This document shows, one piece after another, positions 8,400 through 19,577 of a stretch of 31,931 nt of DNA (its first letter is position 1; every line of letters begins with the position of its first letter). Under the pieces are notes generated by a model, which was not told where the DNA came from, ran no database searches, and saw nothing but the letters and a program-made list of their open reading frames with translations. The translations under genes and the position numbers were made by a program. This stretch comes from CAYOHG01 sp964465125 (GTDB lineage Bacteria > Planctomycetota > Phycisphaerae > UBA1845 > Fen-1342): the NCBI GenBank assembly GCA_964465125.1, contig CAYXIO010000051.1, forward strand, positions 1-31,931, written 5' to 3'.

Positions 8400-12776
<4,377 letters not shown>

Positions 12777-12878
12777 GTCGGGTTTCCTTCCTGCGTGAAC
12801 GCGTGGCGTTCGATTCGCTCATCCCGGCGAGGCGCCTTTCCGCGCGGCGCCGCGCCCCTACTGGCGTGCTTCGTCGCG

Positions 12879-13370
12879 CTACGACGTTGCCGCCGCCGCC
12901 GGCGACCGCAGCGCGGCGTGCTCGTCGGACTGAAGCGTCAGGCCCACCAGCCCGCCGCGCCGGCGGAAGCCCAGCTCCTCGAGGAAATCGACCTCGGTGC
13001 CCCACGCCAGCACGTCGATGCGCTGAATGCCCTGTTTGAACATCGACTCCAGCACGCGCCGGGCCATCGCCGCGGCGATACCGTGCTCGTCGTGCTCAAT
13101 GCGGCCGTCGGTGCGCGTCACCGCGCCGGGGCCCTGGTGGTGCGGATCGAGCTTGCACTCGGTCAGGTACCCGCGCACTCCGTCCGAAACGCCCCGCGCC
13201 AGCCCGATCAGCTTGCCGTCGACGCGCGCCGTGACGAACGCGTCGCTCGCGTCGATCATGCTGCGAAAGCGCTCCGGAGGCGCGCCGTTCTGATGTTGCA
13301 CCCGCCGGTAGAACTCGGCCAGCTCCTGCGGCGTCAGCTCGCTGGCGCCGCCGTAGGTCACGTCAAACAT
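12879..13370 (-). CDS. GNAT-like acetyltransferase encoded between rpoB and rpoC
   Basis: 163 residues from ATG 13370, with GAGGAGG 6 nt upstream. The sequence follows a GNAT fold: a helical N-terminus, strands FVTARVDGKLIGLARG and GYLTECKLDPHHQG, the helix GIAAAMARRVLESM, the strand RIDVLAW, then FLEELGFRRRGGLVGLTL as the usual closing strands. The acetyl-CoA pyrophosphate loop, normally Q/RxxGxG/A in one piece, appears interrupted: HHQG (77-80) is followed by about 16 polar residues (PGAVTRTDGRIEHDEH) before GIAAAM (97-102). The substrate is unknown. The gene is co-directional with rpoB (46-base gap) and rpoC (102-base gap), so it is probably cotranscribed with them. Confidence 0.78.
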   Translation of the reverse strand: MFDVTYGGASELTPQELAEFYRRVQHQNGAPPERFRSMIDASDAFVTARVDGKLIGLARGVSDGVRGYLTECKLDPHHQGPGAVTRTDGRIEHDEHGIAAAMARRVLESMFKQGIQRIDVLAWGTEVDFLEELGFRRRGGLVGLTLQSDEHAALRSPAAAATS

Positions 13371-13392
13371 GCACGGCCTCCTCGAACGCGGA

Positions 13393-13414
13393 GTCGCCCG
13401 CCGGGGGGGGCGAC
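13393..13414 (-). other. Hairpin with G8/C8 run in the rpoB-GNAT spacer
   Basis: GTCGCCC (13393-13399) and GGGCGAC (13408-13414) form a perfect 7-bp stem around an 8-base loop, 2 bases after the rpoB stop codon. The plus strand carries eight consecutive G at 13403-13410. The hairpin could attenuate or partially terminate transcription from rpoB into the next gene, or protect the rpoB mRNA 3' end. Confidence 0.45.
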
Positions 13415-13416
13415 GC

Positions 13417-16400
13417 CTATCCCAGCTTTCGCTTCTCGAGCTGGATGTTCAGACCCAGCCCGCGGATTTCGTTGCAGAGCACGTCGAAGCTCACCGGTGT
13501 GCCGGCGTTGAGCGTGTTCGTGCCCTTCACCATGCTCTCGTAGATCTTCGTGCGGCCTTCGACGTCGTCGCTCTTGACCGTCAGAAGCTCCTGGAGGACG
13601 TAGGCGCTGCCGTAGGCCTCCAGGCCCCAGACCTCCATCTCGCCGAAGCGCTGCCCGCCGGTGCGGGCCTTGCCGCCCAGCGGCTGCTGCGTGATCAGGC
13701 TGTAGGGTCCGGTCGAACGGGCGTGAATCTTGTCGTCCACGAGATGGTGCAGCTTCAGCAGGTACATGTACCCGCAGGTGACGGGCTGATCGAACGGCTC
13801 GCCGGTGCGCCCGTCGTGCAGCCTGATCTTCCCGGAGTAAGGCATTTCGACCAGCAGCTCGCGCGAGTCGCCGGCGGTCTGCATGGCGTCGATCTGCTGC
13901 TGGCGCTCGCGGACCTGCTTGTTGGCCGCCTCCACGCAGGTGTGAATCTGATGCTCGGTGGCTCCGTCGAAGACCGGCGTGATCACCTGGAAGCCCAGCA
14001 CCGCGGCCGCCCAGCCCAGGTGGGTCTCTAGAATCTGTCCGACGTTCATGCGGCTCGGGACCCCGAGCGGGTTCAGCACGATGTCGACCGAGGTGCCGTC
14101 CGCGAGGAAGGGCATGTCCTCTTCCGGCATGATCTTGGCGATCACGCCTTTGTTTCCGTGCCGGCCGGCCATCTTGTCGCCGACGCTGAGCGTGCGCTTC
14201 GTCGCGACGTAGACGCGCACCATTTCGAGCACGCCCGACGGCAGCTCGTCGCCGCGCTTCATGTGGCCCAGCTTGCGCTCGGCCTCCTTCTGGATCGCGA
14301 TGATCTTCGGCCAGAACTGCTGATGAATCTTCTCGGCGTCGCCGCGGGCGCTGGCCGGCTTGACCCATTCCAGACGGAAGGTCTCGATCTGCTCGAGCAC
14401 CACCTCCGGGTTTTCGCTCTTGCCGACCTTCTGGCGGGTGTTCGGGTCGATCAGGGCCTGCTCCGTCGCCGCCTCGATCGTCTCCACCATCCGCCGGAAG
14501 AGCTGAATGCGCTTCTCGTCGCACTCCGCCTGGAAGGCCTTCATCTCGGCATCGATTTTCTTCTTGCGCTCCTCGCCGAGGTGGGTTCGGCGGCTGAAGT
14601 GCCGCGCGCCGATGACGACGCCTTCCTGGCCGGCGGGCAGCTCGAGCGAGTCGTTCTTCACGTCCTCGCCGGAGCGGCCGAAGATCGCGTGCAGGAGCTT
14701 CTCTTCGGGGCTCAGCTCGGTCTTGCTCTTGGGCGAGACCTTGCCGACCAGGATGTCCCCGGGGCCGACGCGCGTTCCGACGCGCACGATGCCGCGCTCG
14801 TCGAGGTTGCGCAGCGCCCGCTCGCTGACGTTGGGGATGTCGCGGGTGAATTCCTCGCGGCCGAGCTTGGTCTCGCGGATTTCGACGTCGTGCACGTCGA
14901 TGTGGATGCTGGTGAACGTGTCCGCCTTGACCAGCCGCTCGCTGATCAGGATGGCGTCCTCGAAGTTGTAGCCGTCGAACGGCATGAACGCGACGAGCAC
15001 GTTGCGGCCGAGCGCCAGCTCGCCCTGGTGGGTCGAGGCGCCGTCGGCGATGACCTGGCCGAGCTTGACGCGCTCGCCGGGCCGGACGACCGGCCGCTGG
15101 TTCAGGCAGGTGCGCTCGTTGAGCCCGACGAACTTCCGCAGGACGTACTCGTCCGTGTCGTCGATCACGATCCGCTCGGCGTCGACAAAGGTGATCTTGC
15201 CCGCCCGGCGCGAGCGGACCAGCATGCCGCTGTTCTCCGCCACCGCCCGCTCCAGGCCGGTCGAGATCACCGGCGGCTCGGTGACGATCAGCGGCACGGC
15301 CTGGCGCTGCATGTTCGAGCCCATCAGCGCGCGGTTGGCGTCGTCGTGCTCCAGGAAGGGGATCAGCGCGGCCGACACGCCCACCGTCTGCTTGGGCGAG
15401 ATGTCGACGTAGTCGATGTTGTCGGCGGTGGCCTGCTGGAGGTCGCCCTGGACGCGGGCCAGCAGCGTTCCGTCCTCGAGCTTGGTGCTCTTGCGGTCCT
15501 TGCCGATGTTCCGGCGGCGCGTCAGGTAGTCGTCTTTGGTCTCGATGTCGGGCAGCTCGCCGGGCGCGCGGCTCTCGCGCAGCACGTCGGGGGGGGCCAG
15601 CGTCGTGCGCATCTCCTCGTCCGCGCGCAGGTACACGACCTGCCCGTTGACCTTGCCCTTCTCGACCTTGCGATAGGGCGTGATCAGGAAGCCGTACTCG
15701 TCGACTGAGCTGTAGATGGCGAGCGATGCGATCAGGCCGATGTTGACGCCTTCGGGGGTTTCGATCGGGCAGACGCGTCCGTAGTGGGAGATGTGGACGT
15801 CGCGCACCTCGAAGCCGGCCCGCTTGCGGTTCAGGCCGCCGGGACCCAGCGCCGACAGCCGGCGCTCGTGCGTAAGCTGCGAGAGCGGGTTGGTCTGGTC
15901 GACGACCTGCGACAGCTCGCTGCGGCCGAAGAAGAAGTCGATCGCGCTCGAAATGCTCTTGGTGTTGACCAGCTCCGCCACCTTGCCGATCGAGTCCGGC
16001 TCCTTCAGACTCATCCGCTCCTGCACGGTGCGGCGGAGCTTGAGGAACCCCTTGCGCAGCTCCTCGGCGGCGAGCTCGTCGATGGTGCGCAGGCGGCGAT
16101 TGCCCAAGTGGTCGATGTCGTCGACCTGCCCCTCGCCGGCGCGCAGCGCCAGCAGGTAGTTGATCGCGCAGATGAAGTCCTCGGGGCGCAGGACCATCTC
16201 GGTTTCGGGGATGCCCTTCTCGAACTTGCGGTTCAGACGGAATCGTCCGACCCGGCCGAGCCGGTAGCGATTCTCGTCGTAGAATTTCTCGTCGAAGAGC
16301 TTCTTGGCCTTGTCGAGCTGCACCGGGTTGCCCGGGCGCAGGCGCGCGTAGATCTTGAGCAGGGCCTCCTCGTGCGTCGCGGTCGAATCCTCGGCGATGG

Positions 16401-17250
16401 TGTTCAGGATGATCGGGTCGGTCATCTTGGCGATGACCTCGACCTGCTTGACGTCGGACTCGCGGATCTTGTTGAGCCCCTCGCCGATTTGCCGGCCGGC
16501 GCCGACGAACTCCTCGCCGGTCGCGGGATCGACCACCGGAGCGGCGGTCCACATGTCCGCTTTCAGGTCCTTCACCTTGACGTTCTTGGTCGGGTAGAAG
16601 GCCCGCACGATCGCTTCGCTGGTGCCGAACTTGGGGTCCATTGCCCGCAGGAAGGTCGTGGCCGCGATCTTACTGCTCTGGTCGATCCGGATGGCCAGCA
16701 GGTCCTTGCGGGTGACGTTGATCTCGATCCATGAGCCGCGCTCGGGGATGATGCGGCAGGCGTGCAGAGCGCGGTCGCTCTCGGCCTCCTTGACGAAGTC
16801 GACGCCGGGCGAGCGGTGCAACTGGGAGACGATCACGCGCTCGGAGCCGTTGATGATGAACTCGCCGCCGCCGATCATGATGGGCATTTCGCCCAGGTAG
16901 ATGGCCTCCTCGGTGACGCCTTCCTTGTCCTTGCGGTGGAGCTGGACGCGGACGCGGAAAGGGGCTCCGAAGGTCAGGCCGAGCTCGCGGCACTCGTCGG
17001 GCGTGTAGCGCGGCTCGTCGAGCGAATAGTCGACGTAGGTGAGCTTGAGGTTTCCGTCGTAGCTCTCGATCGGAAAGACCTCGCGCAGCAGGGCCTCGAG
17101 GCCGTGCGCATGGCGCTTGGCTGGGTCGGTGGTCGCCTGAAGAAAGCGCGCATACGACTCGGTCTGGATCTGAATCAGGTCCGGAACTTCCAGCGCGTCG
17201 CCATAGCGGCTAAAGTCGCACACCTTCTTCATTTCGAGGCGGGTGATCAT
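13417..17250 (-). CDS. rpoB: DNA-directed RNA polymerase subunit beta
   Basis: 1277 residues, normal for bacterial beta. Landmarks are in order: the protrusion/lobe regions, the rifampicin pocket (about 442-472, DQTNPLSQLTHERRLSALG), the fork region GRVCPIETPEGVNIGLI, the YNFEDAILISERLV segment, KMAGRHGNKGV, and the C-terminal clamp (GGKARTGGQRFGEMEVWGLE). The ATG at 17250 has GGAG 8 nt upstream; an ATG six codons in is an alternative. In the rifampicin pocket, the residues matching E. coli Q513, D516, H526, R529 and S531 are kept, while those matching Q510, F514 and M515 are Glu, Val and Val. The gene is first in its transcript: upstream is the divergent ruvX, not rplJ/rplL. Confidence 0.99.
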   Translation of the reverse strand: MITRLEMKKVCDFSRYGDALEVPDLIQIQTESYARFLQATTDPAKRHAHGLEALLREVFPIESYDGNLKLTYVDYSLDEPRYTPDECRELGLTFGAPFRVRVQLHRKDKEGVTEEAIYLGEMPIMIGGGEFIINGSERVIVSQLHRSPGVDFVKEAESDRALHACRIIPERGSWIEINVTRKDLLAIRIDQSSKIAATTFLRAMDPKFGTSEAIVRAFYPTKNVKVKDLKADMWTAAPVVDPATGEEFVGAGRQIGEGLNKIRESDVKQVEVIAKMTDPIILNTIAEDSTATHEEALLKIYARLRPGNPVQLDKAKKLFDEKFYDENRYRLGRVGRFRLNRKFEKGIPETEMVLRPEDFICAINYLLALRAGEGQVDDIDHLGNRRLRTIDELAAEELRKGFLKLRRTVQERMSLKEPDSIGKVAELVNTKSISSAIDFFFGRSELSQVVDQTNPLSQLTHERRLSALGPGGLNRKRAGFEVRDVHISHYGRVCPIETPEGVNIGLIASLAIYSSVDEYGFLITPYRKVEKGKVNGQVVYLRADEEMRTTLAPPDVLRESRAPGELPDIETKDDYLTRRRNIGKDRKSTKLEDGTLLARVQGDLQQATADNIDYVDISPKQTVGVSAALIPFLEHDDANRALMGSNMQRQAVPLIVTEPPVISTGLERAVAENSGMLVRSRRAGKITFVDAERIVIDDTDEYVLRKFVGLNERTCLNQRPVVRPGERVKLGQVIADGASTHQGELALGRNVLVAFMPFDGYNFEDAILISERLVKADTFTSIHIDVHDVEIRETKLGREEFTRDIPNVSERALRNLDERGIVRVGTRVGPGDILVGKVSPKSKTELSPEEKLLHAIFGRSGEDVKNDSLELPAGQEGVVIGARHFSRRTHLGEERKKKIDAEMKAFQAECDEKRIQLFRRMVETIEAATEQALIDPNTRQKVGKSENPEVVLEQIETFRLEWVKPASARGDAEKIHQQFWPKIIAIQKEAERKLGHMKRGDELPSGVLEMVRVYVATKRTLSVGDKMAGRHGNKGVIAKIMPEEDMPFLADGTSVDIVLNPLGVPSRMNVGQILETHLGWAAAVLGFQVITPVFDGATEHQIHTCVEAANKQVRERQQQIDAMQTAGDSRELLVEMPYSGKIRLHDGRTGEPFDQPVTCGYMYLLKLHHLVDDKIHARSTGPYSLITQQPLGGKARTGGQRFGEMEVWGLEAYGSAYVLQELLTVKSDDVEGRTKIYESMVKGTNTLNAGTPVSFDVLCNEIRGLGLNIQLEKRKLG

Positions 17251-17446
17251 GCACCGATCTCCGGTGAGGGTTGCCGATCAGTTTGGTTGCGCAGCAGCGG
17301 GCGGGGCGCAGGCCGAGGACACGGAGGGCAAAGCCCCCGCGGACGAGAGGCCGACCCGCCATTGAGTCAGGGCTGACAGTAAACGTCGGGCGTCGCGTTG
17401 GATGGCCAGAATCCCGTGCACGTCTGTTTTGTGTTGCGAACCACGG

Positions 17447-17474
17447 AGTATAATTCGCGTCCAGGGAACTGCAA
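17447..17474 (-). promoter_or_regulatory. Candidate sigma-70-type promoter for rpoB
   Basis: Read on the minus strand, TTGCAG (17474-17469) and TATACT (17452-17447) are separated by 16 bases. The -10 box is strong and the -35 matches at three of six positions. It would give a leader of about 190 bases before rpoB. The same site on the plus strand reads TATAAT (17449-17454), which could fire towards ruvX, but no good -35 precedes it. Confidence 0.45.
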
Positions 17475-17482
17475 TGGCGGTT

Positions 17483-17498
17483 TGGCACATTTTTTGCG
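17483..17498 (+). promoter_or_regulatory. Sigma-54 (-24/-12) promoter facing ruvX
   Basis: TGGCAC (17483-17488) and TTGC (17494-17497) have the exact GG-to-GC spacing of the sigma-54 consensus TGGCACG-N4-TTGCW. The only departures are A for G at position 7 and G for W at the end. Predicted transcription starts near 17509, about 34 bases before the ruvX ATG. Confidence 0.65.
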
Positions 17499-17507
17499 TG
17501 GAACGTC

Positions 17508-17523
17508 CCGTGCGCGCGCACGG
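17508..17523 (+). promoter_or_regulatory. 16-base perfect palindrome at the predicted ruvX start site
   Basis: CCGTGCGCGCGCACGG is self-complementary over all 16 bases and coincides with the predicted +1 of the sigma-54 element. As RNA it can form a 6-bp stem with a GCGC loop, followed by ATTTT. It could be an operator or a small 5' attenuator; I cannot tell which. Confidence 0.35.
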
Positions 17524-17542
17524 ATTTTGACTTTGGGAACTG

Positions 17543-18007
17543 ATGGCGCGACTCGTCGGAATCGACTACGGCACGCGTCGCATCGGGCTGGCCCTCTGCG
17601 ACTCCGGCGAACGCCTGGCCAGTCCGGCCGAAACCCTGCCCGGAGCGGGATCGGTGCGCGACGACGCCCGCCGCGTCGCGGCCTGGATGGACGCCCAGCA
17701 GGCGGAAGCCGCCGTCGTCGGCTTGCCGCTGAACATGGACGGAACGTCGGGGCCGCAGGCTGCCCTCACGCAGGGGTTCATCAAGGCGCTGCGGGAAGCC
17801 TGGTCTGCGCCGGTGCACGTCTGGGACGAGCGGCTGAGCAGCTTCGCGGCCGATCAGGCGCTGGATGCGCTTCGGGCGGCGGGTCGGCGCCTGACGGCTG
17901 CGAAACGGCGCGCGCAGCGCGACCGGATCGCCGCCCAGGTCATCCTCCAGTCGTTCCTGGATGCGCGGCGCGCCGGCCCCTCGCCGCCCGACGACTCGCC
18001 CCTATAA
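17543..18007 (+). CDS. ruvX: Putative pre-16S rRNA nuclease / YqgF-family RuvX
   Basis: 154 residues with an RNase H-like fold. The family motifs are all present: GIDYGTRRIGLA (6-17) with the first catalytic Asp, VVGLPLNMDGTSG (58-70), WDERLSSFAADQ (94-105) with the conserved Glu, and the C-terminal DRIAAQVILQSFLD with the last conserved Asp (127). In E. coli the homologue is essential and matures the 16S 5' end; an older name is Holliday junction resolvase-like protein. The ATG at 17543 has a weak GGGA 6 nt before it. It leads a close plus-strand run of four genes and is preceded by a sigma-54-type element, an unusual arrangement for a housekeeping nuclease. The C-terminal tail (RRAGPSPPDDSPL) is variable. 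Confidence 0.93.
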   Translation: MARLVGIDYGTRRIGLALCDSGERLASPAETLPGAGSVRDDARRVAAWMDAQQAEAAVVGLPLNMDGTSGPQAALTQGFIKALREAWSAPVHVWDERLSSFAADQALDALRAAGRRLTAAKRRAQRDRIAAQVILQSFLDARRAGPSPPDDSPL

Positions 18008-18043
18008 TCGCGCTCGCCTGAAGCTCTGGAAGGGAGTCTGGTC

Positions 18044-18613
18044 TTGTCCAGCGATTGGCCGATGCCGCGCCGAAACGACCGGTGCGGGCATTGCGCGCGC
18101 CCTTTCGAACCGGGAGACGTGCTGCAAAGCCGCCTGTACGAGCAACCTTCCGGCTACGAGCGGGCGGACTTCTGCGAGGCCTGCACACCTCCGGCAGATC
18201 GGGCGCCGGTGGCCGCGTGGCGCAGTCGCCGGGCCGAGCCGAGCGCGCGCCGATCCGCCGCCTTCGACCGCGAAACCGCGTTGAGCTTCTTCCGCCGACT
18301 GGCCGATCCGTCGACCTCGGAGCAGGCCCAGTTTCGCTTCGTGCTCGGGATGCTGCTCTGGCGCAAGAAGGTGCTGCGCTTCGACCGCAGCGACCGGACT
18401 CGCGAAGGCGAGGTCTGGTCGTTTCACACCGTCGGCAGCGACGAGTCGTTTGAGCTGGCCGTCCCCGACCTCGATGAATCGCGCCTCGAGCAGCTCAGCG
18501 CGCAGCTTGATGCGTTGCTCTCCGCTGGCTTCGAAGCGCTCGACTCCACCCAGGACGAGTCGATTCCCGCCGCCCGCGGACCTTCCGACCCCGCGGAGCA
18601 ACGCGATGCCTGA
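18044..18613 (+). CDS. Zinc-ribbon hypothetical protein
   Basis: 189 residues from a TTG start at 18044, chosen because GGAAGGGAG (18028-18036) lies 7 nt upstream; the first ATG (18062) would be too far from it. Two CxxC pairs (C14/C17 in RCGHC and C44/C47 in FCEAC) form a likely zinc ribbon, with a GDVLQSRLYE strand between them. The middle has a helix with ETALSFFRRLADPSTSEQAQ and a strand KKVLRFDRSDRTREG. I know this kind of zinc-ribbon protein as a conserved uncharacterised family in Planctomycetota; its function is not known to me. The end overlaps the next gene by 8 bases, indicating translational coupling with the lipoprotein. Confidence 0.82.
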   Translation: MSSDWPMPRRNDRCGHCARPFEPGDVLQSRLYEQPSGYERADFCEACTPPADRAPVAAWRSRRAEPSARRSAAFDRETALSFFRRLADPSTSEQAQFRFVLGMLLWRKKVLRFDRSDRTREGEVWSFHTVGSDESFELAVPDLDESRLEQLSAQLDALLSAGFEALDSTQDESIPAARGPSDPAEQRDA

Positions 18614-19577
18614 TCGGCTCCGGGCGGCATTGGGTCTTGTCTTTGCGGCGTTTGCCGCGCTGCTGCTCACGGGCTGCGCGAACTGCAAGCTCGGAGCGCC
18701 AGGCGTTCCGCCTCGGGATGCGGCCGAGGCCCTCCAGCGGATCAACGACAACCTGTCGCAGGTGCAGGGCGCGCTACAGGCCAAGGCAACGGTTTCGTTT
18801 CGATTTCGCGACGACTCTGGCGCGCGCCGCCAGTTTCTCTTTCATCCGGGCGTGATCGTCTTCGAGGCGCCGCGCTGCCTGGCATTCGAGATTCGCAGCG
18901 CGCTCGGCCCGGTGCTGGCCCGCATCGGATCGGATGACGAGCGCTACTGGACGTACGTCGACACCGACGACCGGCGCAAGCTCTGGTGGGGCTCATGGGA
19001 GGCGCTGGAGCGCGGCCGCGCCAAGCCGCTGCTGGTTCCGCCAGACGGGCTGCTCGACGCGCTCATGATGGGCCCGCTGACGATCGATCCGCCGCCCGGT
19101 CCTGATCTCCAGTTGGATCTGACCCAGAAGAACCCGCGCCTGCTGTTGATCTCGCACGATGCGCATGGCGAGCCCTACGTGCGCCGCGAGCTGCGGCTCG
19201 ATCGCTGCCCGCCTTACATGCCGATCGAGATCACCGACCGCAGCGCGCGCGGGACGGTGGTGATGCAGGCCGAGCTGGGGCAGTATCGCGGCCTGACCGG
19301 CATGACGGATCGGGCGCCGTTCCTGCCGCACAAGTACGATCTCCGCTGGTGGCGCGACAAGACGCCCAGCGAGCTGCGCGTGGACCTGCAATCGATCGCC
19401 TACCGGGAGAGCGAGGTCCCGTTCTGTCGGTTTCCGTCCGCGTGGCGCGGCGAGATTGAAGTGCTCGATGATCCGAACGTCCCGGCCGTCGGAGATCCTG
19501 ACGCCGGCGCTTCCTTCGGCGCGCCGCTCGATGATGCCGAGGTTTCGGCGCACGATCTTCCGCAGGAGTCGTTTTGA
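18606..19577 (+). CDS. Lipoprotein of LolA/LolB-like appearance
   Basis: 323 residues from ATG 18606, with GGAG 7 nt upstream. A signal peptide ends in the lipobox LLTGC with the modified Cys at 24, so the mature protein is membrane-anchored. The body begins with a helix (AEALQRINDNLSQVQGALQA), then strands such as KATVSFRFRDDSGARRQFLF and RCLAFEIRSALGPVLARIG. This order is reminiscent of the LolA/LolB half-barrel and of DUF4292-type lipoproteins, but the match is by pattern only. The C-terminal 40 residues are acidic and low in structure. The gene overlaps both neighbours (8 bases upstream, and TTGA at its stop), so it is translated with the zinc-ribbon protein and the RDD protein. Confidence 0.83.
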   Translation: MPDRLRAALGLVFAAFAALLLTGCANCKLGAPGVPPRDAAEALQRINDNLSQVQGALQAKATVSFRFRDDSGARRQFLFHPGVIVFEAPRCLAFEIRSALGPVLARIGSDDERYWTYVDTDDRRKLWWGSWEALERGRAKPLLVPPDGLLDALMMGPLTIDPPPGPDLQLDLTQKNPRLLLISHDAHGEPYVRRELRLDRCPPYMPIEITDRSARGTVVMQAELGQYRGLTGMTDRAPFLPHKYDLRWWRDKTPSELRVDLQSIAYRESEVPFCRFPSAWRGEIEVLDDPNVPAVGDPDAGASFGAPLDDAEVSAHDLPQESF

